Positions 1 through 9,209 of a stretch of 21,369 nt of DNA are shown here, in pieces (position 1 is the first letter of the stretch; every line of letters begins with the position of its first letter). The notes under the pieces are model-generated. The model did not search any database. It was not told the DNA's origin and saw only the letters and a list, made by a program, of their open reading frames with translations. This stretch comes from Isotricha intestinalis (lineage: Eukaryota; Ciliophora; Litostomatea; Vestibuliferida; Isotrichidae): contig JAJJLU010000060.1 in assembly GCA_023807065.1 (NCBI GenBank), positions 1-21,369 of the forward strand. The letters run 5' to 3'. The translations under genes and the position numbers were made by a program.

Positions 1-23
1 AATCCCCAATCCCCAATCCCCAA
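1..23. repeat. Left telomere, (AATCCCC)n C-rich strand
   Basis: Three perfect tandem AATCCCC units and a further AA, after which the register breaks (A instead of T at 24). Read 5'->3' towards the chromosome end this is a GGGGATT repeat. The same unit ends the window in the opposite orientation, so this is a true terminus and not an internal repeat. The unit differs from the GGGGTT of Tetrahymena and the GGGGTTTT of hypotrichs. Confidence 0.93.
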
Positions 24-433
24 ACTATTCAAAAATAATTTTATTATTAAATCTTTTTATATAAAAAAAAGAAAAAAAAACCTGAAGTTAAATAAATTAA
101 ATTCTTCCTTAAAAAAATTATTATCCATATTATAAATAAAAAAAATTTATATTCTCTAAATAAAATAAATTTCTTAAAATATTAATATAACTAAAAATAT
201 AAAAAAAAATAAAATAAAAGTTTTTATTTTTCTTTTGTTATATTAATTTTAAAAAATTCAAATAATTATATCAATTATTTTAATTTTTTTCATGTTTATT
301 GTCAATATTGTTTTTAATAATAATAATTACAAAATTAATTATAATATCAATTTAAACAAAATCCATCTATTTTATATAAAATTATATAAACATTCATATC
401 ACATTAAGAGAATAAAATATATTATAACATATT
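24..433. other. Left subtelomeric gene-free region
   Basis: Very AT-rich DNA of about 410 bp between the telomere and the stop codon of the first gene. No convincing open frame is seen on either strand. It holds a T-run followed by ATATA and an A8 tract at 53-70 that reappears inverted near the right telomere. The rest probably includes the 3' untranslated region of the coiled-coil gene, which ends at 434. Confidence 0.6.
53..70 (+). repeat. Subtelomeric CT(4-5)ATATA(8) element, left copy
   Basis: The motif is CTTTTTATATAAAAAAAA, 30 nt inside the telomere junction. The reverse complement of 21291-21307, about 50 nt inside the right telomere, is the same motif with one T fewer. The pair is therefore a candidate inverted subtelomeric element. 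It is so AT-rich that chance occurrence is possible. A role in telomere addition or in promoter function is speculation. Confidence 0.3.
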
Positions 434-2104
434 TTAAGAATTTGGATTAAATGGAATATTAATTTTTCTAAGTTCTAATTTAGGACTATAAGTAACTTTA
501 TTCATTATTAAATTTAATTTATCTTTTTCTTTTCTTTTTTCACTTTTTATACAATCAGAAACATAATTCATTTCTTGATGATTCATACTTCTATTCCTAT
601 TACTTTCGTTTTTATAATTATCATTTATCCAAAGAGATATATTATTATCTTTAAATTGATTTGTATTTTTTGGATTTAATAAGGAAATATCTTTCTTTTT
701 ATTTTTAAGCTTTAATTTTTCTGTGATTTCTGTTTGGAAATAAATATCTTTATGAGCATTATAATTATTACTATTATTATATAAAATTGGTTCTATTATT
801 TGTTCAAATAAATTACTTGAAGGAGGAGCATTTTTATTATTTTCTGGAAAAGGAGCAATTAAAATATTATTATCATTTATATCTTCATTGTTTATATCAT
901 TTGAAGAACTTAAAGATTTTGTTTTTAATAAATTTATTTCTTCTTTTTTAAAAAAATTCTTCCTTGGAATATTAGACGAATGTTTTTTTGAAATTACACT
1001 TTTTTTTAATAGATTTTGATTTTGAATTTGAGAATAACTTTTTGAAATAGTTAAAGATTTTTTATCATTAATAAATTTTGGTAAATTTGAAATACTTGGA
1101 TTTTCTTTATCTTTTGATATAATATATGATTTTTTCTCTTGAGATATTGATAATCTATTTTTTTTATTTTTTTTATTTTGTTCTTTATCTTTCCATATTT
1201 TTAAATTAGTAATATCTACTTTAAATTCTTTTAATTCACCATTTATTTCATTCCAATTTTTTTCTAATAATTTATTTAGAATTTTAGATAAAGCTTCAGT
1301 AAATGCTTTTATTTCATTATTTTCTTCTAAATCTTTTCTTTCTTCATTTTCATTGTTAATATCCATTTTATTTTCAGAAATTTTCTCAAAAATTTTTTTT
1401 TGATGAATAATTATATTTTTTTTTATTTCTTCTTCATTATTTATTTTATATTTAATAAATTCTTCTTTTAGATTATCTAATTCTTGATTAAGATTATCAA
1501 TTTTTTCATTATAAATTTTTGTATTTTCATTAATTGTTTTATTAACAAAATTAATATTATTTTTTGAAATTTGATCAATTTGGAAATTAATTTGTTTAAT
1601 ATTATTATTCATTTCTCTTATTTGAATGTTATATTCTAAATTTTTCTTATTTTTAAAATATATAAGACTGTTCATTTGTTCGTTAATATTTGAAAAAAAT
1701 TCTCCCATGTTTTTAAATTTACTAAATTTACCAATTAATCCTGGAAATGTGAAATTATTTTTTATAATTTTATCACTTTCAATTATTTGTTCATGTAATT
1801 CTTTTTCTATTTTTTCTAATTTTAAAGTAAAAGATGTAATTTGATTGTTATAAACTAATTGCTTTTGTTCTAATCCTCTTATTTTTTCTAAAATAAAATT
1901 AATATATGCATCTCTTTCTTTTAATTGTAATATAAATTGATTGTTAGTTTCATTCGATGGAAATTTATTTGAAATCATAGATTCAATATTTATTGTTTTA
2001 TCCTCTAAATTACTTTCTATATTTTTTATTTGTTCATTTACTTCATTTACATTTAAGATATCATTTAAATTTTCTTCCTTTTGATTATTAAGATTTTTTT
2101 CCAT
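434..2104 (-). CDS. Coiled-coil protein, function unknown
   Basis: 556 residues ending in TAA. No known catalytic family is recognised. The first 60 residues are acidic and Asn-rich. Residues about 60-115 and 150-310 show heptad-like Ile/Leu/Asn/Lys/Glu patterns typical of long coiled coils. A break at about 118-150 (FTFPGLIGKFSKFKNMGEFF) looks more ordered and conserved than its flanks and resembles inserts seen in other ciliate coiled-coil proteins (from memory, not searched). The C-terminal third is basic, Ser/Asn-rich and probably disordered. There is no signal peptide or membrane segment. The start is the first Met of the frame. The gene lies beside the left subtelomere, transcribed towards the telomere. 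A structural or cytoskeletal scaffold is the most natural guess, but nothing in the sequence proves it. Confidence 0.8.
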   Translation of the reverse strand: MEKNLNNQKEENLNDILNVNEVNEQIKNIESNLEDKTINIESMISNKFPSNETNNQFILQLKERDAYINFILEKIRGLEQKQLVYNNQITSFTLKLEKIEKELHEQIIESDKIIKNNFTFPGLIGKFSKFKNMGEFFSNINEQMNSLIYFKNKKNLEYNIQIREMNNNIKQINFQIDQISKNNINFVNKTINENTKIYNEKIDNLNQELDNLKEEFIKYKINNEEEIKKNIIIHQKKIFEKISENKMDINNENEERKDLEENNEIKAFTEALSKILNKLLEKNWNEINGELKEFKVDITNLKIWKDKEQNKKNKKNRLSISQEKKSYIISKDKENPSISNLPKFINDKKSLTISKSYSQIQNQNLLKKSVISKKHSSNIPRKNFFKKEEINLLKTKSLSSSNDINNEDINDNNILIAPFPENNKNAPPSSNLFEQIIEPILYNNSNNYNAHKDIYFQTEITEKLKLKNKKKDISLLNPKNTNQFKDNNISLWINDNYKNESNRNRSMNHQEMNYVSDCIKSEKRKEKDKLNLIMNKVTYSPKLELRKINIPFNPNS

Positions 2105-2947
2105 TCAATTATTTAAATTAAATAAAAATAATGACTTCATTATTTTTTTAAAAACCAAAAAAAAAAAAATAAAAAATAAATTTATTCTTCTCATATTAAT
2201 TAATTAATGATTTTTTTAAAGTATTTATTATTTGGATAATTAATCATATAATAAATAGTTCTTATTTATTTTTTAAAGGAAAAAAGGTACAACTTATTTT
2301 GTTTAAAACAAATAAACACCATATATTAAAAAATAATGCCGTCTGAAAATATTTTTTAGTAATATCAAGTGACATATAATGTGGGTTCAAAAATAAATTT
2401 CAAAGTAATTTCTGGATTATATATTTAAAACCATTTTTAAATTTTAATTTGACCCAAATTTTATCCGATAATTTAATTTGATTTCTATTAAATATCCTAT
2501 AGCGGAAAATTTGTTTTTTATATAAATTTGTTTTATTTTTATTATAATATTAACTTAATTAAATTCCAAACTGTTTAATATTTTTTTAGTCTAAATTATT
2601 TTATTTTTTTATGTTTTGTTCTTTACTTTATTTTATATCTGTTAATTTATTTCTATCTTAGATTTACATTGAATATTTTATTTATTCATTTATCTATATT
2701 TATTTACCTTCATTTTTTCATTTAAAATATTCTGTATGTTTGATTAATATTATATATTAAATATTAACCATGATTAATTTAACATTCAATAAGATAATTT
2801 TTTTCTTTACTTAATTGTTTATCATTTTAAATAAATTTGTAATATTTAAAATTTTTAATATCCATAATTTACAATAAAAAAAAATGAAACCAAAAAATCT
2901 AAAAATTTAATATTTGGAAAAAAGCCTTAAATTTTAAACTAAAATAT
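2105..2947. other. Intergenic region between coiled-coil gene and eS26
   Basis: 843 bp upstream of the minus-strand coiled-coil gene and downstream of eS26, so it should hold the promoter of the first and the 3' end of the second. The part at 2275-2520 is slightly less AT-rich and has a short palindrome (TTTGTTTAAAACAAA near 2298-2312). A GGTTCAAAA string near 2384 recalls a tRNA T-loop, but no paired T stem or A box surrounds it. No coding frame or RNA gene can be supported. Confidence 0.5.
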
Positions 2948-3346
2948 TTATTCTTCTTTATTATTAGATTTTTCTCCTCCTCTTTGATTAGCCACTCTAT
3001 ATAATCCTTTTGCCATTTCTCCTATTTGATCTTTTCTATATCTAGAAACATATCTAATTCTTCTATTAACTGTACTTCTTACTCTAACAATTCTAGCATG
3101 AATTCCACAAGATACACAATATTGGTTTTTAATATATAATTTAGGCATTTTATATTTTTCTTCTTCATTGTATACACTCATCTCTTCTATATCTCTTTTT
3201 GAACTTCCATCTACCATATTTTTTATTATAAATCTTTTTATTGCTTTGTCTTTTGGACATAATCTAAAACAGTTTTCACAATGAATTGGGTCACTGTGAC
3301 CTTTGTGATTTTTGTTTCTTCCATTATTTCTTCGCTTTTTTGGCAT
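2948..3346 (-). CDS. RPS26: 40S ribosomal protein eS26 (RPS26)
   Basis: 132 residues, close to the 115-130 usual for the family. eS26 is a small-subunit protein at the platform, beside the mRNA exit channel. The N terminus KKRRNNGR is the family signature, followed by DPIHCENC (C23, C26), PKDKAIKRF and, later, [14 protein letters not shown] (C77, C80). The two CxxC pairs are the zinc ligands of the family. Alignment with animal eS26 fixes the start Met directly before PKKRRNN. The C-terminal tail after RVRS differs from animals: the PPPRF segment is missing and is replaced by a basic stretch ([14 protein letters not shown]) and a hydrophilic end. There are no introns. The stop is TAA. The next gene on the same strand starts about 840 bp downstream. 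Confidence 0.97.
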   Translation of the reverse strand: MPKKRRNNGRNKNHKGHSDPIHCENCFRLCPKDKAIKRFIIKNMVDGSSKRDIEEMSVYNEEEKYKMPKLYIKNQYCVSCGIHARIVRVRSTVNRRIRYVSRYRKDQIGEMAKGLYRVANQRGGEKSNNKEE

Positions 3347-3727
3347 TTTATTTTTTTTTTTTGGTTTTTAGTTTTTAAATAGATATTTTTTGAAATAATT
3401 TATTTTTTAATTTTTATTTTTATTTTTAATTTATTTTGAATTAATTTCTTTTGAAAATTAAAAAATTTTTTCACAGTAATAATTTAGAAGGAATTATAAA
3501 TAAAATAAAAGAAGATAATTAAGTTATGTTTATATGATTAAGATATTTTATTTGAAGGAAAGATTACAAACAGTAAAGAATAATATTGAATTCAAATAAT
3601 GTAAAAATTGATTAAAATTTGAAATTATATTATATTATATTTGTCATTTTTTATGTTTTGTTTTATTTTTTTGTATATAATAATTATTTAATTATTTAAT
3701 TAAATTTTTATTTAATTATATCATTTT
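3347..3727. other. eS26 upstream region
   Basis: 381 bp between the start codon of eS26 and the stop codon of the next minus-strand gene. It should contain the eS26 promoter. It is AT-rich with T-runs beside the eS26 start and has no coding frame I can support. No recognisable promoter motif can be named. Confidence 0.5.
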
Positions 3728-4666
3728 TTAGTTATAATCTTTATAATAATTTGATATGTTTTCTTTCATTTTTTCATATTCTTTATTTCTTTTTATAAAA
3801 TGATTTAATGTATTTTTTGCCATTACCATTGACTCTAACAATCTTTCATTTAATGTTTCATTTCTAGTTAATTTCAATTTATTATAAGTATGAAAATCTC
3901 TAATTAAAGGTAAATTATTCCTTCCTTTGTTAATATTATTATTTGTATTATAATAATTAAAAGAACATTCTTCCATATCTAAAATTAATTGTTTAATTTC
4001 CTTATTAGTATTATTAGGTTTATCTAGAGATTTATTTTTATTATAACCAGTTGGACCTTTTAAAGAAGAATATTTTAAAGATTTTAATTCATAATCATTT
4101 AATCCTCTAATTAGTGAATTTCGATATTTTTCATTTCCTAATGCTTCTACTTGCTTTTTATATGATTTAAATAAAGTTATATTATTTGGTTCTTTTTGAA
4201 AATTTGTTTTTATATAATATTTAGGATCAATCATTTTGTTTTTCTTTTCATTATTAATTAATGTTTTTAAATCTGTTTCTTCTTTTAAAAATTTCTTTTT
4301 ATCAAATTTACTTGATGTGATCATATTTACTATTTTATCTATATTTGAATTCATTTTATTCACTATTAATCTATTATCATGAGTGTTTTCATATATTTTA
4401 TTAAAATTTTGAATATATATTGAAGGAGTTGAATTTGAAGAAGTTTCTTTATTTTGATTTAATATTTTTTCTGGATTTACAGTTATATTATTTACTTTAA
4501 AGTATTTTTTTTTTAATTTTAACATTGTATTATTATATATTAAATCTGGGTTGTTTAATTTAGATAAAAATGAGTTTGTATTTTTTTTATTGTTTATTGA
4601 ATATCTTGTAATATATTGTTCATTATAAAAAGTAGAAAGAATATCACTTTTTTCTTTTTTTTTCAT
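3728..4666 (-). CDS. Hypothetical protein, basic, ciliate-type
   Basis: 312 residues ending in TAA. No family is recognised. It is Lys/Asn/Ser-rich and hydrophilic, without signal peptide or membrane segments. A more ordered-looking stretch lies at about residues 145-205 (DPKYYIKTNFQKEPNN, then LFKSYKKQVEALGNEKYR and GLNDYELKSLKY) and a helical segment at the C terminus (LNERLLESMVMAKNTL onward). These patches are likely the conserved parts and the rest is linker. The start codon lies 48 bp from the start of the divergent pseudokinase gene, so the two probably share a promoter. The function is unknown. Confidence 0.75.
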   Translation of the reverse strand: MKKKEKSDILSTFYNEQYITRYSINNKKNTNSFLSKLNNPDLIYNNTMLKLKKKYFKVNNITVNPEKILNQNKETSSNSTPSIYIQNFNKIYENTHDNRLIVNKMNSNIDKIVNMITSSKFDKKKFLKEETDLKTLINNEKKNKMIDPKYYIKTNFQKEPNNITLFKSYKKQVEALGNEKYRNSLIRGLNDYELKSLKYSSLKGPTGYNKNKSLDKPNNTNKEIKQLILDMEECSFNYYNTNNNINKGRNNLPLIRDFHTYNKLKLTRNETLNERLLESMVMAKNTLNHFIKRNKEYEKMKENISNYYKDYN

Positions 4667-4714
4667 TACAAATATTAATTAAATTAAAAAATTTAATAAA
4701 ATAATTGTTTCATT
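4667..4714. promoter_or_regulatory. 48-bp bidirectional intergenic promoter
   Basis: Only 48 bp separate the two divergent start codons (4666 on minus, 4715 on plus). Transcription of both genes must therefore initiate inside this segment or inside the neighbouring gene. It consists almost wholly of A and T, including AATTAAATTAAAAAATTTAA. No element can be identified beyond that. Confidence 0.55.
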
Positions 4715-5716
4715 ATGAATTATGAAGTAATAGAACAATTTAATGAAAAAATTAAAGAAAATTTAAAATTATTTGATATTGAAACCAAGGATGAGGAATT
4801 ATTAATTAAATTAAAAGATATTTATAAAAATTTTCCATTTAATGAAATTTCAAATGATAAATTAATTTTATTTTTATATAAAGGAGATTATGTTTATAAA
4901 TTATTTTATAAATATTCAGAATTAGAAAAAATTAAAGAAAAACTCAAAAATAAATCGGACGAAGAAAATATAATAAAATATAAAAAAATAAAACTGCTTT
5001 TTAATTTAATTAAATCTGAAAGAAATGGAAATTTCATTAAAAAAAATATTAAGTTTGAAAAATCTTATAATATATTCAATAAATTTTTGCTTTTTCAATA
5101 TTATATTGGTCAAAAATTTGAGGAAAAAACAACATTGAGAGAATATATGAAAAAAAATTTGAATAAAATAAATGAAAGATTTGTAGTTTTAATTTGCAGA
5201 GAAATAGTTGAATTACTTCAAGAATGTCATGACAAAGAAATTGTTTTATTAAATTTATCACTTGATACATTATTTTTTATAAACAATAATTATTCTAATA
5301 TTTTTTTCAATGATTTTTCAAAAAGTAAAAGTTTAGATAAAAAATCTTATGAATATAACAATAAGTATTATTTAAAAAGAGAATTTTATAAAATTGATAT
5401 ATATGATTTAGGTAAAATAATGTTTTTACTATTATCAAAACATGAAAATGAAGATGATACTAATTTAATAGAAAAAATTCCTCAAATAAGAAATATTAGT
5501 CAAAATATGGAAACTTTATTAGAAAAAATGTTAGAATCTGAAGTGATTTTTAGGTTTAATCTTTATCAAATAATAGATTTTTTAAATATTAATTTTAAAA
5601 ATATTGAAAAAGAAAATAATATGACAATTAAAATTAATAATTCAGAAAAAGAGTTAACTTTAACAAATTTTACTAATAAAAAAAGAAAAAGAAAAAAATA
5701 TAAAATTAAAATCTAA
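4715..5716 (+). CDS. Predicted protein pseudokinase
   Basis: 333 residues. The C-lobe pattern of a protein kinase is visible: helix E with CREIVELLQECHDKEI (161-176), a catalytic-loop equivalent VLLNLSLDTLFF (177-188), a magnesium-loop equivalent FFNDFSKS (197-204), a helix F segment KIDIYDLGKIMFLLL (226-240) and a helix I segment with the expected Arg (R280). The HRD motif is replaced by LLN, so the catalytic Asp is Asn180, and the Asn of the loop is Thr185. DFG is DFS (200-202). The N-lobe has no clear Gly-rich loop; a VYKLFYK segment (60-66) may hold the equivalent of the ATP-binding Lys. It is therefore likely catalytically dead and a scaffold or regulator. The tail KKRKRKKYK (322-330) could be a nuclear-localisation signal. 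The start gives the head-to-head spacing noted for 4667-4714, and the stop lies 58 bp from a convergent gene. The fold call is by eye. Confidence 0.68.
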   Translation: MNYEVIEQFNEKIKENLKLFDIETKDEELLIKLKDIYKNFPFNEISNDKLILFLYKGDYVYKLFYKYSELEKIKEKLKNKSDEENIIKYKKIKLLFNLIKSERNGNFIKKNIKFEKSYNIFNKFLLFQYYIGQKFEEKTTLREYMKKNLNKINERFVVLICREIVELLQECHDKEIVLLNLSLDTLFFINNNYSNIFFNDFSKSKSLDKKSYEYNNKYYLKREFYKIDIYDLGKIMFLLLSKHENEDDTNLIEKIPQIRNISQNMETLLEKMLESEVIFRFNLYQIIDFLNINFKNIEKENNMTIKINNSEKELTLTNFTNKKRKRKKYKIKI

Positions 5717-5774
5717 AAATTAAATTATTATAATTATTATTGTAAATAATCAATTTAAATAGATTTAATTATTA

Positions 5775-6233
5775 TTATAAATCCATTAAATTAGTATTAA
5801 TATCTACTTCTATTGAACTATAAGATTTATTTTTTGTAAAATAAATAATAAATAAAATTAAAATAATTGGTGAAACAGAATTAACAATTTGATGAAATAA
5901 TAAAGTTTTGTACATAAAATTTCCTTCAAAAGTTCCATTTGATAATTGATAAATAAAATATACTATTGAAATTAATGAATAAGAAATTGTACAATAACAA
6001 ATTAAATGTTTATCTAATTTTATATTCAGTTGACGTAGTGATAACCATAAATATAATATTAATATTTCTCCAATCATTAATTGAGTATAATAAAAAATAT
6101 ATTTTATTTCTGATATATGTAGAATAATATCATCTATCAAAATCAATGTATTAAATAGTGATAAATATGTTTTCAATTTTTCAATTTTATTATCAGTAGA
6201 ATTAAAGTTTTGGCTTTCATTTTCCATTTTCAT
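5775..6233 (-). CDS. Small multi-pass membrane protein, unknown
   Basis: 152 residues ending in TAA. Three clear hydrophobic segments lie at about 47-66, 77-96 and 112-132, with a weaker fourth at 23-40 that contains an Asp pair. The N-terminal 20 residues and the C-terminal 18 are hydrophilic, so both ends may face the same side if four helices span. No family motif is seen, so transporter, channel or structural roles cannot be separated. There is no cleavable signal peptide. The start was chosen at the upstream Met of MKMENESQ; the second Met, two codons later, is equally possible. The gene is convergent with the pseudokinase gene. Confidence 0.72.
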   Translation of the reverse strand: MKMENESQNFNSTDNKIEKLKTYLSLFNTLILIDDIILHISEIKYIFYYTQLMIGEILILYLWLSLRQLNIKLDKHLICYCTISYSLISIVYFIYQLSNGTFEGNFMYKTLLFHQIVNSVSPIILILFIIYFTKNKSYSSIEVDINTNLMDL

Positions 6234-6552
6234 GAATAAGAAAATTTTAAAAAAATTTTTAAATATTAGAGATTTTTTTTTATTTTGGAAATTAAATCTT
6301 TTATTCTATTAAAATGAAATTTAAAAATAATATAAAGAATATATTTTATTTTTTTGTTTATTAAAAAAATTAATTATTTATATTAATTTATATTCCCTTT
6401 TTCAATTGAAATTCATTTGCATTCTAAAATCAAATGTTTCATTCTTTTGAACAATATCATTTTGTTTATTAATTACATTATTAGGCTTAATAATCTATCT
6501 TTGGAAATTTATTAAATTTCAATTAATTCATTTTTTAATTTGAAAAAAAAGG
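6234..6552. other. Intergenic region upstream of membrane-protein gene
   Basis: 319 bp between two minus-strand genes. On the minus strand 6402-6494 is open for 30 codons with coding-like composition (IIKPNNVINKQNDIVQKN and onward) and ends in TGA. It follows a TAG that could act as an intron acceptor, but no GT donor lies within 100 nt upstream, so it cannot be joined to the neighbouring gene. It is left as unexplained. Confidence 0.35.
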
Positions 6553-7365
6553 TTAATCTTTATATTTATAAAATCTTTCAATATTTTTTATTCTTTTTTT
6601 CTCAAAACTCAATTTTAATTTATTTCTGGGAGTTTTTAAATAAGTAATATATTGTATTTTTGGAAGTGTATAAACCTTTTTAGAAGAAAAATTTTCAGTT
6701 TGAATTGTGTTATAAGGATTAGATTCCTCTGTATTAGTTCCAGCATCACAATATAATTTTAGTTTATTATTTTCATTTTCTTGTTTTTCTTCTTTAATCC
6801 TAAATTTACTTTTAAAAAAAATTTTTTCAGGAATATCATGAGAAACTGAAGTTTGATGAATTTGATATTTATTATTGATATTATTTGATTGAAATTTAGT
6901 ACTTTTATTTTTAATATTATTATTTATATTATTGCCTTCACTTAATATATGAGAATGTTTATAATTATTTGAAGTTATATTTCTAAAATAATTTTCTTGT
7001 AAATTTGATTTTGATTTATTTTGAATTCTTTTTTGAAAATATTTTTCCATTTTTGATACAATATTTTTTTCAATTATTTTTATGATTTTATTATTATCTT
7101 CTTCTTTTTTTTTTACTCTAAATTCTTGAAAGTTCTGTTTGGGGAAAGTAAATCTCTGAATTAAATTTAATTTTGGATTATGAAATAAATTGTTTTTATA
7201 TCTTAAGTTTACTAAATCCACATCTAATATTTTTTTCTTTGCCATTCCAAATTTATCATTTAATTCACCAATGTATTCAATTGTTAAACCAGATCTATCA
7301 CTAATAGCTCTTTTTTCTATGTCTATTTTTAATTTATTAAATCTTAAAATTGGAATTTTATGCAT
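6553..7365 (-). CDS. Hypothetical basic protein
   Basis: 270 residues ending in TAA. No known domain is recognised. The N-terminal 60 residues (MHKIPILRFNKLKIDIEKRA, then GLTIEYIGELNDKFG) are the most ordered and may form a small beta-containing module. The middle, about 85-190, is Asn/Lys/Ser-rich and probably disordered. A short acidic motif, DAGTNTEESNPYNTIQTENF, lies around 208-227, and the tail is strongly basic. There is no signal peptide or membrane segment. It is divergent from the gene at 7929 with 563 bp between starts. Frame integrity over 813 bp and the sharp change in composition at both ends are the evidence that it is real. Confidence 0.72.
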   Translation of the reverse strand: MHKIPILRFNKLKIDIEKRAISDRSGLTIEYIGELNDKFGMAKKKILDVDLVNLRYKNNLFHNPKLNLIQRFTFPKQNFQEFRVKKKEEDNNKIIKIIEKNIVSKMEKYFQKRIQNKSKSNLQENYFRNITSNNYKHSHILSEGNNINNNIKNKSTKFQSNNINNKYQIHQTSVSHDIPEKIFFKSKFRIKEEKQENENNKLKLYCDAGTNTEESNPYNTIQTENFSSKKVYTLPKIQYITYLKTPRNKLKLSFEKKRIKNIERFYKYKD

Positions 7366-7928
7366 ATTTAAAAAAAAATTAATGGAATTATAAAAAATAA
7401 AAATTTTTCAATTAATAAATAAATTTATTGTGTCTTTTAAATCTTTTTTATATCCTTCTTGTTTGATATTTTATTAAATTAAAAAATAAAAATATTAATT
7501 TAGATGAATTTACAACATTTAAAGTTTAATTAATTCTTTATAAATTTAACGAAAAATATTTAAAATATGTGAAGTTTTCTTGAATATTTAATCAATTGTG
7601 TATAAAAGAAATTAAAGATAAGTTATTGAAACAAAGTCAGGAATTATATAAATGTAAAATTCTTTAAAGAAGATTAATCAATTAAATAAAGAGAAGTCTA
7701 ATATCAAAAGAGAAATAGATTAAAAAAAAATTAAACAAGAAATTGGAAAGTTTATTCCTTTCATAAAAAATTGAAGAATAAATTTTTGTTCTTTTATTCA
7801 ATTTACAATATGTAGTATTTTCATTATCCTCTAAATAAGTAGGATTCTTTATTTCATATTTTTTTAATTATTAAATTATTATAATTATTTTCAAATATTT
7901 TGAAATTTGAAAAATAAATAATTTTATA
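7366..7928. other. Divergent intergenic region
   Basis: 563 bp between divergent start codons, so it should hold two promoters. The plus strand at about 7584-7664 reads as a short coiled-coil-like stretch (KEIKDKLLKQSQELYKCK) without an ATG. The same frame then meets several TAA and TAG stops. This may be a decayed gene fragment or chance in A-rich DNA. No RNA gene or repeat is seen. Confidence 0.4.
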
Positions 7929-9071
7929 ATGTCTGAAATGATTTTAGAATCTTTTTATAATTATTTGATTAATATAGGAATGATTAATATTAATTCTGTT
8001 AATCAATTAAATAAAATTTTTCATGAAGTTATTAGTAAAAATCCAAATATTGATTTCCAAAATGCAATGAGTGCTTCGTTAATGTTTTTTTTAAATCATA
8101 TGACTGAAGAACAACAAAAATATACAAGTTTGAATTTAATTATTAAATTCTTAGAAAACAATTATTTAGAAAAAATAAAGAAATTGAAAAATATTTTTTA
8201 TATAAAATCAAAAATATCAAAACTTAAATTACATAATTTTTTTTACAAATGGAAAAAAAAGAATGAAATAAATAAATCAAGTTCAACATTAAATTCAAAT
8301 AAAAAATCAAATACTTTATTTAAAATATATAAAGACAATTCCACACATAAAATAAATTCAAAATCAAATTTAATAAAAAATTCTTCAATTCCTCAAGAAG
8401 CTTCTTGGATCACAAAAGAAAAAGAATCTTTAAGTCATTGTACATTCAATCCAAATATTAATAAAAATAAAATTAGATTAAATTCTCAACCAAATAAAAA
8501 CATTTCAGTTTTTGAAAGATTATATGAATATAATCAGAAATATTCTGCAAAAAAACAATTAAAACAAGTTGAATATGAAAATATAAAAAATTCTCAATTA
8601 ACTTTTAAACCTTTGAAATTAAGTAATAATATTTTTCAAAAATATATAAAAAACACTCCTCCATATTTAAAAGAAGGAAAAAAATTTATTGAAAATAAAA
8701 ATTCTCTTCAAAATAAAACTGAATATGTAAATAACTATAATAAAGAAAATTATAATCAAAATAAAAGTAAAAAAAATCAATTTTTACATTGTTCTAATTC
8801 TTGTGTTGATTATAATCAAATTACCAAATTATATTATCAATATAAAAAAGCTAAAAATCAAGAAAATAATGGTTTTGAAAAACCTTTTAAACAAAATATT
8901 AATACTCTAATAAGAAGTGATTTAAACAATATAAGTTTAGATAAAGATAATTTTAATGAAAATAAATTTGGTCATAAAAATATATATACTAAAACGCAAA
9001 AAGAAGAGATTACTAAAAGAATAGTAGAAAGATTATATGGTGATTATAATAATTCTAATAATGAAGAATAA
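7929..9071 (+). CDS. Low-complexity protein with CTFxP and RLY motifs
   Basis: 380 residues ending in TAA. The N-terminal 110 residues are predicted helical (FYNYLINIGMININSVNQL, then ASLMFFLNHM) and end in a basic LHNFFYKWKKK stretch. Then come linker sequence and the motif pair CTFNPNIN (171-178) and VFERLYEYNQKY (194-205), a second TFKP (225-228) and a final IVERLYGDY (365-373). The combination of a [ST]F.P motif followed by an ERLY segment recurs in many uncharacterised protist proteins, some linked to cilia or cytoskeleton; this is from memory and was not searched. No enzyme motif, signal peptide or membrane segment is seen. Its stop lies 138 bp before the FHA gene on the same strand. 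Confidence 0.75.
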   Translation: MSEMILESFYNYLINIGMININSVNQLNKIFHEVISKNPNIDFQNAMSASLMFFLNHMTEEQQKYTSLNLIIKFLENNYLEKIKKLKNIFYIKSKISKLKLHNFFYKWKKKNEINKSSSTLNSNKKSNTLFKIYKDNSTHKINSKSNLIKNSSIPQEASWITKEKESLSHCTFNPNINKNKIRLNSQPNKNISVFERLYEYNQKYSAKKQLKQVEYENIKNSQLTFKPLKLSNNIFQKYIKNTPPYLKEGKKFIENKNSLQNKTEYVNNYNKENYNQNKSKKNQFLHCSNSCVDYNQITKLYYQYKKAKNQENNGFEKPFKQNINTLIRSDLNNISLDKDNFNENKFGHKNIYTKTQKEEITKRIVERLYGDYNNSNNEE

Positions 9072-9209
9072 AACAATTAAATTATTAGTTTTTGTAAATC
9101 TAATTTTTTAAAATCAAAAAAATCTCAAAATAAATAATTTATATATATTCGAATCATTAATTTTTTTACTTTTATTCTTTAATTTAAATTTGATAATTTA
9201 TTAATAGAA

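Noticed and set aside
1626..1844. Plus-strand hydrophobic frame inside the coiled-coil gene; similar cases at 5076-5270, 7190-7393, 16772-17059, 18273-18461, 18725-18940 and 18729-19040.
   Set aside because: Each lies opposite or within a better supported gene and shows the Phe/Leu/Ile or Lys/Ile composition of a shadow frame.
2375..2400. GGTTCAAAA string resembling a tRNA T-loop and B box.
   Set aside because: No paired T stem, no acceptor stem and no A box upstream.
6402..6494. Minus-strand open stretch of 30 codons ending in TGA, preceded by a possible AG acceptor.
   Set aside because: No GT exists between the acceptor and about 110 nt upstream, and the first possible donor gives the wrong phase. 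No start codon lies at its head. It cannot be linked to either neighbour.
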